NCBI GenBank assembly: GCA_949358305.1
Contig: OX442319.1
Location: forward strand, 9,426,001-9,486,000
Source of the DNA: Strigamia acuminata
Taxonomy: Eukaryota > Arthropoda > Chilopoda > Geophilomorpha > Linotaeniidae
Reading direction: 5' to 3'
Length of the DNA: 60,000 bases
Position numbers and translations under genes: made by a program
The notes under the pieces: generated by a model
The model's input: only the letters and a program-made list of their open reading frames with translations
The model's database searches: none
What the model was told of the DNA's origin: nothing
In this document: one piece after another, positions 19,401-29,300 of the stretch
How positions within the stretch are numbered: position 1 is the stretch's first letter
Layout of the letters: each line of letters starts with the position of its first letter

Positions 19401-20943
19401 TCAGGTTCCTCGCACCTACAAGGAAGCTATTTCTAGCCCCGACCGTGTCCATTGGCAGAAAGCCATGGAGGAAGAGCTTGATCTCTTTCGTGAGCGAGGT
19501 GTTTACGAGGAAGTTGAAAAACCTCCTCCTGATGTAAACATTGTGGGGAATAAATGGGTCTACTACATCAAGCGTGATGCAGAAGGCATTGTGCGCCGTT
19601 TCAGGGCGATGTTAGTAGCTCAGGGTTTCAGCCAGAAGTACGGAGTTGACTATTCCGAGGTTTTCAGTCCCGTGGTCAATTACGTCTTGATACGCCTATT
19701 TTTCGTGCTTCTAGTGGTCGTTTTAGGCTGGCTAGACACACACCTTGATGTCAAGGGTGCCTATCTTTATGGCAACTTGGATGAAGCCATCTTCATGAGG
19801 ATTCCCAGGGGCTGGGAAACTCCTCAAAACACTGGGAAAGTGTGGCGGCTTCATAAGGCTCTTTACGGCCTTCATCAGAGCGGGCGACAATGGAATTTTC
19901 GTCTCGTCGAAGTCTTGTTGGAGATTAATTTTCACAAGCTTCTAGGTGTGAATGGCGTTTTCATTTCCGACACTTACGATGCCGTCATCCTGGTTTATGT
20001 CGATGACATGGTGTTATTCACCAAAGGACCCGGTCCTCGAGACCGAACTGTTAAAGCCCTTCGTGGATTTTTCACGATAACAGATCTTGGTCCGGTATCG
20101 AAGCTGTTAGGCGTCCAGTTTGATCGCGATGGTGGACATATTTCCATTCATCAACGCGATTACATTGATCGGATCGCGGAAGATTTCGGAATTTCCTCCG
20201 AGCGTCTGTGCAGGGTTCCGATCACCGTTGGCACAATGGTGAATTGCGCTAGAGAGGGAGAACGTGTGCTGAACGACGACGAGTTCCCTTACCGTTCTCT
20301 CATTGGGTCGCTTTTGTTTTTGGCTTCTCGCACGCGCCCCGATATCCTCTTTCCGGTGATTTTGTTGTCCCAGTACAACACGTGCTTCACCTCAAAGCAC
20401 GTGGCCCTTCTGCTTCAGGTTCTCCAGTATTTGAAGAACACGCGGAATTATTCGATTTCCCTTTCCGCGGTCACTGGAGACATCCTGTCAGGGTACTCCG
20501 ATGCTTCTTGGATCTCGGACCGAGATACAAGAAAGAGCTTCGGAGGGTACACGATTTCGATTTTCGGGGTTCCCATCTCCTGGGGCTGCTGTAAGCAGCG
20601 CTATTGCGCTTTAAGCATCATGGAGGCCGAGTTTTTGGCACTTCTCGATGGCGCGAAGGAGATCGTTTGGCTCCACGGCGCGATCGATCGGACCCGAATT
20701 TTCCGTTTGCCCACTCCGACGATGTTTTCTGATTCGTTGTCTACGATTTATTTTACGAGGAATGACATCGAAAAACGTCGGACCAAACATATCGATGTGC
20801 GCTATTTCTTTTTGCGGGATTGGCTTACCGAGGGCGTTTTTGTTTTGCGAAAGATTTCCGGCGATTTAAATCCCGCCGATATATTCACTAAGTTTTTCTC
20901 GCCTGCCCGTTTGCAATTTTTATGCAAACATTTCTTCCGGTAA
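16426..20943 (+). CDS. C1 Gag-Pol polyprotein, 1505 aa
   Basis: A single uninterrupted ORF. Order and rough residues: copia Gag (1-200, with WSRNIQFLL and LDFLPDSYEATVQ); CCHC zinc knuckle CFNCKEMGHYANKC at about 231; aspartic protease LIDSGSSDH at about 309; GAG-pre-integrase LWHRRFGHFN at about 491; integrase core with HMDVWG, RTDNGMEF and NGVAERLNR at about 556, 621 and 657; a proline-rich spacer of repeated PPP blocks at about 812-885; reverse transcriptase with VYVDDMVLF at about 1190; and RNase H with GYSDASW at about 1358. Integrase before RT is the Ty1/copia order. All catalytic motifs are present. No frameshift lies between gag and pol, so the Gag:Pol ratio must be set another way, for instance by alternative splicing as known for Drosophila copia. 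Confidence 0.95.
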   Translation: MAESDKATTHHFSIARLNADNYESWSRNIQFLLLEKGVDQFIDEKPPVKNDAWDDTRKQLHDDRSKRAKALLGLFVEPQYQDIVLAADTARDAWVALKATFQPTSLARIAKLRRDFLMMRLLPNEDMSVFVSRVTKARAVLVELDVKFSDSDVAYQLLDFLPDSYEATVQTIYHWSKADFTLKAVTDHLLSEFNRLKMKNADSGSSTSLQSTSSTSGTPNKPFRPLSQIQCFNCKEMGHYANKCPKPRVQGAASSAPSANRGRRSNSRNRKRGRGGGASQTATVSSNVVTGINFFARSESNVSSASSNEWLIDSGSSDHVCPVRDRFTNYKPVSNYFIILGEGRSRVDGIGDVVLRVGRGGAGGSNFPVTMHNVLHAPAFSRNLVSLSKIDRAGLHFAAANGLMSIYHPDDKAKQFLLTAKLKDDLYSLQNILPADLTSAKPPAATSAPVPKQVLSASTLQSPVRHVTFAEELVSTSSPKPPKGKLSDLELWHRRFGHFNADGIRHLAKSPNASGIEISTSALPACAVCARAKSTRASFPSIKEGISSKKPLDLLHMDVWGHSNTTSIGGARYLLTIVDDFSRYSFVVPMKTKGEVFEVFKLFHARMEVLWGAGCIKAVRTDNGMEFCSKNFENFLVQRGIKAQRTNVYTPEQNGVAERLNRTLLEGVRSFFLSTSLPRVLWAELAVTMIYLKNRFPHKSLNNLVPYCLWYGKTVPLKHLKVIGSRCFVHIPKQVRGSKFESRAWTGVVVGYAFRTRGYRVWCPKRREVFESKHIRFDEECMWGHPRFYEGTEITDEGAISVELEPDFGSDPIPPPLPPRPPVGGLPPPTIPPPPPPGLPPPGPPPPGIPPPGSPIAMQPPLRAHPLPPPPVHSPLRQPPPASPAVGGKWTRSEVIRQSGASMGHTDVYFFPPDHTRLRSHGDVERYCVDNRLAYDRDSFDFRTQNVPVQMVDPPPVDPNVSLPRSPTTSEEEAFADCYSTEPPRYAHSLFAQVPRTYKEAISSPDRVHWQKAMEEELDLFRERGVYEEVEKPPPDVNIVGNKWVYYIKRDAEGIVRRFRAMLVAQGFSQKYGVDYSEVFSPVVNYVLIRLFFVLLVVVLGWLDTHLDVKGAYLYGNLDEAIFMRIPRGWETPQNTGKVWRLHKALYGLHQSGRQWNFRLVEVLLEINFHKLLGVNGVFISDTYDAVILVYVDDMVLFTKGPGPRDRTVKALRGFFTITDLGPVSKLLGVQFDRDGGHISIHQRDYIDRIAEDFGISSERLCRVPITVGTMVNCAREGERVLNDDEFPYRSLIGSLLFLASRTRPDILFPVILLSQYNTCFTSKHVALLLQVLQYLKNTRNYSISLSAVTGDILSGYSDASWISDRDTRKSFGGYTISIFGVPISWGCCKQRYCALSIMEAEFLALLDGAKEIVWLHGAIDRTRIFRLPTPTMFSDSLSTIYFTRNDIEKRRTKHIDVRYFFLRDWLTEGVFVLRKISGDLNPADIFTKFFSPARLQFLCKHFFR

Positions 20944-21119
20944 TTTCTTCGATTATAGTTTTTTGTTTTCCCGCATTTGTGCATTTGTCAATTGGTTGAT
21001 TCTGATTTTTATCACTGCTTGTTATGTACCGCAACCAATTGACTATCGATATTGTTTTTGGGTTTTTGTGTTTCTTTTCGACTGAGATTTATTTATTATC
21101 TCGGAGAATGGGGGGCTAT
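20944..21119 (+). other. C1 3' non-coding region and polypurine tract
   Basis: A short untranslated stretch ends in GAATGGGGGGCTAT just before the 3' LTR. The G-run at 21109-21115 is the plus-strand primer. Confidence 0.85.
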
Positions 21120-21418
21120 TGTTGGCCTTTTTGTTCCCCGAGATTAATTTATAGTTGCTTATACTCGATGTTTACTCTAATGTTCGATATTTATCAGTTA
21201 CTTACTTTGTAAACATCATTTTATGAATGGATCAAATGAGATCCTATATTTTGCTTTGTTTAGATTTCGTTTATCGGGTTTTAGTTCTGCCCGATTATGT
21301 ATCTCGTTTTATCATTGCCTTTGTTATTACTTGCGTTTTCCTGTTTTCACCACAATGGATGCGAATAAAGCTCCCGATGCTTTTTATCATTTTGCCTCTT
21401 ATTTTCAACTTTTCCACA
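21120..21418 (+). repeat. 3' LTR of C1, 299 bp
   Basis: Matches 14798-15096. The C2 frame resumes after the second copy of GAAAG (21419-21423). Confidence 0.96.
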
Positions 21419-21423
21419 GAAAG

Positions 21424-24400
21424 ATCAAAGACGAGTCAATCGCCCGCGGAAAAGGGAAAGAAGACGTATCGGACGCCATGATGGCCAGAAAAACGTTCCA
21501 AAAACGTAAGCAACCAAAGAAATACGGCGACGAAAATTCGAATTCGACCGAGAAGCCAGCTTTTAAATACAAGTGTCACGGTTGCGGAAAAATTGGCCAC
21601 AAAATCGCCGATTGCCGAAGTAAAAGCAAGAAGGAAAGCGCATCAAGAGCCGAGAAATCCAAGTACAAATTATTTTTTTGCGAGCAAATCGAGACAGCCC
21701 TGATAAGCGAGAAGTCACGACCAAAGAATTGGTGTTTGGACAGCGGCGCCAGCTCCCACATGTGCTCGAACGATTCAACATTTTCGACGATCGAATTCCT
21801 GAAAAACCAAAAACTGAATTTGGCCAGCAAAGCGAGTACAAAAATCGACGGAAAAGGAACCGCGAAAATTGTCGTCAACACCGGGAACGGAAATATGAAA
21901 CTGGATTTGGCGGAAACTCTTTTGGTACGAGATTTGCGAACGAATTTGATGTCAGTCGGGAAGATCACAGAACGGGGACACAAGGTGATTTTCGATGATA
22001 AATCAGCAGAAGTGATAAATCCGAAGGGAGAAATCATATTCACCGCCGAAAAAAGGAACGGATTGTATTACATCGTCGACGAGACCGAGGATGCTGCGAC
22101 TGCAGCGGAAATCGAAGTCGGAACCGGATCAAAACCTGCAAAACCCGCAAGTACGAAAATACAAGAATGGCACAAAAGACTTGGGCACCTGAACGAGTCA
22201 AGTCTGAAAATACTAAACGAAAAGGCGGACGGAATGAACTTGGAAAAGGACGCCAAGCTGCCAACTTGTGAAACTTGCATCGAGGGGAAGCACGCAAGTA
22301 CGAAATTTCCTGACTCCACGTCAAAAAGCGAAAAACTGCTGGAACTTGTACACTCGGACGTTTGCGGACCAATGCCAACAAAGTCCATGAACGGATCAAG
22401 ATACTTCGTGACCTTCACCGACGACAAATCGAGGTGGTGCAAAGTGTATTTTCTGAAGCACAAAAGCGAAGTTTTCGAGGCATTCAAGTCATTTAAAACG
22501 TTTTGCGAGAGGGAAACTGGTTGCGCACTCAAAGTTTTACGATCGGACAACGGGAAGGAATACGTAAACAAGAACTTTGACAACTATCTGCGAGAAAACG
22601 GCATAAAACGTCAAACCAGCGTCGCCCACACACCGGAACAAAATGGCGTATCTGAAAGAATGAACAGAACTTTAATCGAGATGGCACGATGCATGTTACT
22701 GCAAGCAAAATTGCCCAACACATACTGGGCGGAAGCAATCAACACTGCGTGCCACATCCGAAATAAATGCCCGACTAGAAGTTTGGAAAATGAAATACCG
22801 CATCAAGTCTGGACCGGAAGAAAACCAAATGTTGACTATTTTCGAGTTTTCGGGAGCAGAGTTTTTGCGTTGGACAAGAAACCAAACAAGGGGAAGTTCG
22901 AACCGAAGTCAAAAGAATGTATTCTCATCGGATATTGGGACGGATCGAAGGCGTATCGTTTATGGTCGAAAAGCGAAAATAAGATTATAAAAAGTCGAGA
23001 CGTGAAATTTGTCGAAAAATCAAAAAATGAGACGAATGAAGAATGTGGAGAAGACGATAATAATAATTTTAATAATGATTTCACCGATTCCAGAACAGAT
23101 CCAGACGAAAACAGAACCGAAAATTCCGAAGATCAAATAGAGAACGCAAACGAGAACGAACCCAACAATGCAGCCGAGCCCGACAATGAGAACGAGAGAG
23201 AGACGCAACACGAAGAAGCCGAACCTCGTCAAAATGAAAACACGAAAACGATTCCACGACGATCCGCTAGAACACCAAAACCTTATCCAAACCAAAATGG
23301 GGACCCACCCAGAAAGAAATATACAAGAAAGAATCTGACAACAACTAATGAAGTTTTGGACGAAGTTGCACAGATAGCAATTCTCGACGATCCAACAACA
23401 GCGGCCGAAGCTTTGAATGGAAATGACCCACAAGAATGGATGAAAGCGATGAAGGACGAATACGACGCTTTAATTGAAAACGAAACGTGGGAGGAGTGCG
23501 ACCGACCGAAAAATAGAAACGTAATCGGATGTAGATGGGTCCTCCGCACAAAATTTGAAGCAGACGGGTCAATCGAACGCAGAAAGGCCCGACTGGTCGC
23601 CAAAGGATATGCACAGCAGCCAGGCATCGACTACTTTGAAACCTACGCGCCCGTCGCACGACCGGGATCAATTCGAATGATGATGGCAATCGCAGCCGAG
23701 TTGGGATTGACCGTACACCAAATGGACGCGATAACGGCATATTTGAACGGCGAAATCGAAGAGGAAATTTTTATGGAATTCCCCGAATATTTGGAATTTA
23801 TTGCTGGAATAAAAATCAAGAAAGGAAAAGTCTGCCGGATGAAAAAGGCGTTATACGGATTGAAGCAGTCGGGTCGCCAGTGGTACAAAAAACTGGACGA
23901 GAAGTTGCAAAAGCACGGACTGAAGCCAACAAACGCAGACCCATGCGTGTATTACCAAACGAATGGAGAAGTCATCACGCTCGTCGCAATCTACGTGGAT
24001 GATTTTATCATCGCAACGAACTGCAAAAGAAACCTGGAGAAAATAAAATCGAACCTGAAGAGCGAGTTCAAAATGAAGGATTTAGGACAAATTCACTACT
24101 GTTTGGGAATCGAGTTTAAACAGGACGAAAAGACGAAATCAATCACGATGGCGCAGAAAAAATACGTTAAGGACATACTGAATCGTTTCGGAATGCAAGA
24201 CTGCTCGAAAAACACAACTCCACTCGACGCAAATCAGAAATTGCAGAAAAACAAAAAAAAGGAGGATGGGACCGACGAAGAGCTACTGGATCCAGAGAAG
24301 TTCCCGTACCAAAGTTTAATCGGATCACTAATGTACCTCGCCGTTTGCACTCGACCCGATATTTCCTACACCGTCAGCGCATTAAGTCAATATAATACGT

Positions 24401-24975
24401 GTTTCACCGGAACTCATTGGACAGCAGCAAAACGCGTCCTAAGATATTTGAAGCATTCATCGAATCTCGGGCTAAAATTCGAAAAGACCGGAAAAGACTT
24501 AGTCGGCTACACGGATGCAGATTGGGGAGCAAACTTGGACGACCGTCGCTCGTACACCGGCTACTGCTTTAAACTCGCGAACGCGACAATATGCTGGGAA
24601 GCAAGAAAGCAGAAGACCGTCGCAACCTCGTCGACCGAAGCAGAATATATGGCGTTGGCCGACGCGTCAAAAGAAGCAATCTACTTGCGAAACTTCCTAG
24701 ACGAAATTAAATACATCAACAAGAAGAAAGAAACGACCCTCATTTATAGCGATAATCAGGGGGCACACAAATTGGTGCGAAACCCAATTTTTCATTCCAG
24801 GACCAAGCACATCGACATTCGCCACCATTTCGTTCGAGAAACATGTGAGCGGGGAGATATCGACATAGAATTCCTGGAGAGTGAGAAGATGGTCGCCGAT
24901 GTGTTGACCAAGGGGCTTTTTAAGCCAAAACACGAAGAATTGATCGCCCAATTTGGATTGAAGGAAATTGTTTAA
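21424..24975 (+). CDS. C2 Gag-Pol, 3' part (zinc knuckle to RNase H)
   Basis: This continues the C2 frame from 14797 for 1183 residues. Landmarks: CCHC knuckle CHGCGKIGHKIADC (about 21574); protease CLDSGASSHMC (about 21736); pre-integrase EWHKRLGHLNE (about 22166); integrase HSDVCG, RSDNGKEY and NGVSERMNR (about 22350, 22540, 22640); an Asn/Glu-rich acidic spacer (about 23030-23250); reverse transcriptase IYVDDFIIA (about 23990); RNase H GYTDADW (about 24500); and the C-terminal KHIDIRHHFVRE (about 24805). The stretch 21223-21423 of the long ORF belongs to the C1 LTR and target duplication and must be excluded. No internal stop or missing catalytic residue is seen, so C2 was a working element until C1 split it. 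Confidence 0.93.
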   Translation: MKDESIARGKGKEDVSDAMMARKTFQKRKQPKKYGDENSNSTEKPAFKYKCHGCGKIGHKIADCRSKSKKESASRAEKSKYKLFFCEQIETALISEKSRPKNWCLDSGASSHMCSNDSTFSTIEFLKNQKLNLASKASTKIDGKGTAKIVVNTGNGNMKLDLAETLLVRDLRTNLMSVGKITERGHKVIFDDKSAEVINPKGEIIFTAEKRNGLYYIVDETEDAATAAEIEVGTGSKPAKPASTKIQEWHKRLGHLNESSLKILNEKADGMNLEKDAKLPTCETCIEGKHASTKFPDSTSKSEKLLELVHSDVCGPMPTKSMNGSRYFVTFTDDKSRWCKVYFLKHKSEVFEAFKSFKTFCERETGCALKVLRSDNGKEYVNKNFDNYLRENGIKRQTSVAHTPEQNGVSERMNRTLIEMARCMLLQAKLPNTYWAEAINTACHIRNKCPTRSLENEIPHQVWTGRKPNVDYFRVFGSRVFALDKKPNKGKFEPKSKECILIGYWDGSKAYRLWSKSENKIIKSRDVKFVEKSKNETNEECGEDDNNNFNNDFTDSRTDPDENRTENSEDQIENANENEPNNAAEPDNENERETQHEEAEPRQNENTKTIPRRSARTPKPYPNQNGDPPRKKYTRKNLTTTNEVLDEVAQIAILDDPTTAAEALNGNDPQEWMKAMKDEYDALIENETWEECDRPKNRNVIGCRWVLRTKFEADGSIERRKARLVAKGYAQQPGIDYFETYAPVARPGSIRMMMAIAAELGLTVHQMDAITAYLNGEIEEEIFMEFPEYLEFIAGIKIKKGKVCRMKKALYGLKQSGRQWYKKLDEKLQKHGLKPTNADPCVYYQTNGEVITLVAIYVDDFIIATNCKRNLEKIKSNLKSEFKMKDLGQIHYCLGIEFKQDEKTKSITMAQKKYVKDILNRFGMQDCSKNTTPLDANQKLQKNKKKEDGTDEELLDPEKFPYQSLIGSLMYLAVCTRPDISYTVSALSQYNTCFTGTHWTAAKRVLRYLKHSSNLGLKFEKTGKDLVGYTDADWGANLDDRRSYTGYCFKLANATICWEARKQKTVATSSTEAEYMALADASKEAIYLRNFLDEIKYINKKKETTLIYSDNQGAHKLVRNPIFHSRTKHIDIRHHFVRETCERGDIDIEFLESEKMVADVLTKGLFKPKHEELIAQFGLKEIV

Positions 24976-25097
24976 GAAATATTGTTTTTAATATTTGAAT
25001 TGTTTGTGAATGAATACTTTAATTTTTTAAATGTCTGAATTGTTTAAGAAAAATGTTTTGAATTTTAAAATGTAGGAATATTGCCATTCAGGGGAAG

Positions 25098-25312
25098 TGT
25101 TGTTTATTGAATGTTGTATTCCTGTCCGCCAGGTGTCTTTGTCACCTGTGCACCTGTCACTGACACTGACCAATCAGTGACCCGAATTGTATTTGGTGCT
25201 CCACGCACTTTTTAACATCTGTTTAAGATTAAAACCATCACTGTTAATATTTTCACCTAACAACCACGCGTCTCCATTTTTATGCCTCCAACATATTAGA
25301 ACAAAAACTACA
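25098..25312 (+). repeat. 3' LTR of C2, 215 bp
   Basis: Same as 13898-14112. It is preceded by GGGGAAG (polypurine tract, 25091-25097) and followed by the duplication AGAAA. Confidence 0.96.
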
Positions 25313-26386
25313 AGAAATACTGGCAGAAACTAATTGTGAAGAAAAACAATCAGTTGAACACTTTAATGTTTATGACACCAGAAGGGCAAGAAGCGTCCTT
25401 TACATACATGAAGGGAAAATAACAACAGCACGACCTACAAGCAAATAAAAGGCATGCTAACAACGGTGCAAACTTTTGTAAAAAGTAAGTTATTTACATT
25501 GGTTTTGAGCAATAAGTCAATCTTAAAAGTTAAAAAGTCAAACAAGCTAAGCTTACATGTACAAACGCTTCAACCGTCTGTAAGTCTGCGTTTGTCCGAT
25601 TGAAGCTTTTAAGTTTAAAGTGTCTTCACGCATTCCCATCCATGATTGAGAGAAGAAAAAAGGAGGCATGCTAACAACGATAATAATACATAGAAAAAGT
25701 TACAAATAATACCAAGCAACACTAATAATAACTAGTATGAAATAGCAATATGAAATAATTAATACAATACACTTAAATAATAAATATCAGACTAACAGTC
25801 TGTCGGACTGGTTAATGCAGATATTGTGTTGCAGTGGCTGAGAATCAGTCACAAGGCACACTTGCCATCGGCAAGATGACTTGTGTTAGCACGACAACAG
25901 ATTGTAATCACATGAATAAATGTGTCATCAATGTTCCGCTTGGTTAAGAAGTTGAGAAAGCTTCAGTTGAAATTAAGAAATCGTGTGCCTCATTTTGATC
26001 GTTCCTACATGGAACGACCATTCCATACATATCATTTTGGACTTAATAATGACACTCTGGCCAATTCATCACTGTCCAAAATTATCTTCCAATGTAACTG
26101 TACACTGGATGGCCACTTTACACCGCACATAGCTGCAGTGTTCATCATAACTTATTACCCATTTTGCTTCCGTTGGGTCAGTCCTACAGAAAGATGAATT
26201 GGAAATGAAAAAATGTAAACTTTTAAAAATAATTTGACAAAAATCAATGTACAAAATTGTAGACAATTTATTTTTTTATATTTCCTATTTTAAAAAAATG
26301 TATAAAAATAAATTTGATGAAACTAGACAGATGAATTGATGTAAAATGGAAGCACCTTCAATATTTACACTTAAAAAAAACCTTAG
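25313..26386. other. Host intergenic DNA, small unassigned frames
   Basis: An open plus-strand stretch of about 44 codons ends in TAA at about 25447, which overlaps an AATAAA. It could be a terminal exon of the gene that C2 entered, but I cannot place it in a family. A second plus frame of 89 codons (ATG 25931 to 26197) is rich in aromatic and basic residues and also unrecognised. Neither is reported as a gene. Confidence 0.4.
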
Positions 26387-29300
26387 TTATAAAATGAATA
26401 CACAAAATAAACTCAAAAACAAAAATAAAGTTTTAACTACGTTCATCAAACCCCCGTTGTTGTTATTATTCAAGTAATCCGCATAATGAAAAACTTTAAC
26501 ATTATCACTAGGACCCCCCCATGGATCGCTTCCATCATCAAAAAACATCGGACAATCGTCACCTAAAAAAAATTTTTTTTTTTTTAAATTAACAAAAAAA
26601 CATTAGGTGCGTTCAAAGTTTCGGTTTATACCGTTTAGCCGTTCATAAAAGCGCCAAAATTGTCCGCAAAACCGTCCGTAAAACCGTGCCTAACATTAGG
26701 GGGTTTCATTATATGTTTGATTTTGCAATTTTGTAATTTTACATTAATCACAAACTCTGTATTTATTGATGCCTCCAAAAAGGAGATTACATTCAATTAA
26801 CCCAGTCAATTTTGTGATTGTGTGATCTGGACAATTTTGTAATTTTTGGCTGCTATTGATGCCATTACGTTTATAGAAACGGTAGAAATGGTAAAAACAA
26901 ACTTTGAATTACTAATTAAAAACATCACATACGTTCCCTTTCATATTCCGTCATGTAAATGGCAACAGATGCGCCTTCGGAAAAATTGAAACTATCGACT
27001 CGTTGATTCGTATTGCAATAATCGCCGACACCGTACGACATCATTACGCTGTTCAAATCGGCTCGCTGGTAGACCCAGCAACGAAACCTATTGAAAGCGT
27101 CTTCCTCGTCAGTCGTGATCAAATACGAACGCAAATTCTCTTTCCAGAAACCCACGCAACTCATGATGTAATCAGGATCACCTAAAAAACAAATCAATTA
27201 ATTAAAACCCAAAACCCAGACACAAATTTGCAACTTTCTCAACTATAAATGTCGACCGGACGACCCAAATAGTCGACCGATAGACAATAATTTGAGTCGA
27301 TTAAAATCTGGCGTTGATCGCCATCGCAGACCGATAGATCGGATATGTTTTCTTTGCAGTAGACGTTGGGGCGCGGCGATTGGGTGATGCCGCCACGAAT
27401 GCGGGTCGTGAACGGGATGTCGCCCTTTTGATCGAATTTGAATTTGCCGGCAATCGGGCACCGGATCGGTATCGGGTCCTTCACTAAAAAGACAAGGGAT
27501 GTTTTGAAGCATTAAAATATGGATGAGACTTGTTTTTGGGATTAATTTACAAATCATGATGTTGTAGGTCCAGTCGAGTTTGTTTGGGAATGAAACCCAG
27601 GAACAGACTGTGTGGAATTTGTTGATCCACATGGCGTTTCCTTTTCTGAATCGAATTATGTTGTGATGGCGAGCGAGGAATTCGTAGCAAATGTAATCCT
27701 TTTGACTAGAAAGGAAAAAAAATAGATTGTTTAGCAAATGAATTCATCTTTTGAGGCAGAATATCTAGTTCAACGATCAAATTTTGGCAATTTTAGTGCA
27801 AAAATGCTTTTTAGAATATCAAAAATGTGCAAAAATGCTTTTTAGAATATCAAAAATGTGCAAAAATGCAATTATTTACACTAAAAGCATTCAAAAATGC
27901 AATTATTATACTAAAAAATTCTAAAAATGCAATAATTTACACTAAAAACATGCAAAACTTCAATTATTTACTCTAAAAACATCCACAAATGCAATTATTT
28001 ACACTAAAAACATCGAAATTCCAACTTTTTATACAAAAACATTCAAAAATGCATTTGTTTTTATTAAAAAGTCAATCGAAAATGTCCCTTTTAATCCCCA
28101 AAATTTTTTAAAATGTTTGTTTTAATCCCATAAATGTACATAATGCCCTTTTAATTTCCAAGAACGTGCAAAAATGCAATTTTTATACCAACACTATACA
28201 ACAGGTAAAAGACTAATCAAACATTTGCTTTACCATCCATCAACACCCAATCTGGCCAACATGTATCGATTCCCCCTCTGTTCCTGACACACGTAAATAT
28301 GTCTTCGAAAGCGGTAAGTATCCGGATGCCACGTCTCAATGATGTGGGTCGTATTCATAACGACCTCTGCGTCAATATTCGCCGTGTTTATCCACGTGCC
28401 GCTGAAATTCTGCGGGAAATTGCAGCCCGGAATGACGACTTCCGCCTTGACCGGCGTCAAGTGAAGCCGTTCGGGGCTCTCTTGCGGCGTCTTAAGCACG
28501 CTACAGTCCGGCGTAATCGAAATACCCAAATATAAATCGTCGTCACGATTTTTCAACTAAAAAAATACAAATTAAACAAAATTTTAGAACAAACTTCGAT
28601 AAAGCGCTTACGAAACATCGATATTTCTCTTCTTTTCGCGACTCCTTTGAATTCACGGCCACAAAATAGTGATTTTTATCCACGAACCAATCGCCCAAAC
28701 AACTGTAGTAAACATCTAGAATATTTTTATTTTTTAAAATAATTTATTTTTAAATTTTTATTTGTTTTGGTTTTACCGGCGTCGAGGGTTTTGTCCATTC
28801 CGTCGCATTTCTTGTAATTGACGACGAATTGTTGGTTTTCTATGTTGAATTGGGTGCCCGGGGTCTGGCAAGAAGTGATGTTGGCTTCACGGTTCGAGCA
28901 CTGGCCGGTAAACATGTCGCGTCGTTGGTAGGCGAAGTGCCAAACTCCTTCCAGACTCGAGCGGCAGTTGAGTGGTGTTGGGTTTTCGTTGAATAGCGTG
29001 ATCGCGTTCTGGGTTGAGTCTAAATATTTGCAGACTTCGGATAGGGTTGGGACGACGCCAAACTTCAAATTGACACATTCGGCTGAAAGTGAAAATTGGA
29101 TTATTTGACAGGATTATAAAATAGTGGAAATCCAATGGCACGGCGCACTATGCAAGAGGATTTTGTTTAGGGTGACCATGACTAGTGACTATAGTGTTTC
29201 GGTAGAATTTTGGAAAAAGTTGAATTAATTGATGAGATTTTGAATTTTTTCATGAAATTTTGAATTTTTTTTCACGAAATTATGGAATTTTGCACGAAAT

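Larger units (their letters stand above)
14798..21418 (+). mobile_element. Ty1/copia retrotransposon C1 (nested in C2), complete
   Basis: This complete 6621-bp element has 299-bp LTRs (14798-15096, 21120-21418) that look identical, the target duplication GAAAG (14793-14797, 21419-21423), a full primer site, one 1505-aa ORF and a G-rich polypurine tract. It lies in the same orientation as C2 inside its gag. Its coding sequence is less A-rich than C2 and clearly from another copia lineage. Intact ORF and identical LTRs point to a very recent insertion. Confidence 0.97.
13898..25312 (+). mobile_element. Ty1/copia retrotransposon C2 (outer), interrupted by C1
   Basis: The 215-bp LTRs at 13898-14112 and 25098-25312 look identical and begin TG and end CA. 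The element is flanked by the 5-bp duplication AGAAA (13893-13897 and 25313-25317). A half-tRNA primer site follows the 5' LTR and GGGGAAG precedes the 3' LTR. The single gag-pol ORF (14234 to 24975) is split only by the nested element C1 at 14798-21418. Without the nested insert the frame is continuous and about 1371 codons long, so C2 was intact when C1 landed. The order integrase before RT fixes it as Ty1/copia. Confidence 0.96.

Noticed and set aside
21223-21423. Start of the 1250-aa copia frame at 21223
   Set aside because: This part is the C1 LTR and target duplication read through by chance. The C2 protein begins at 14234 and resumes at 21424.
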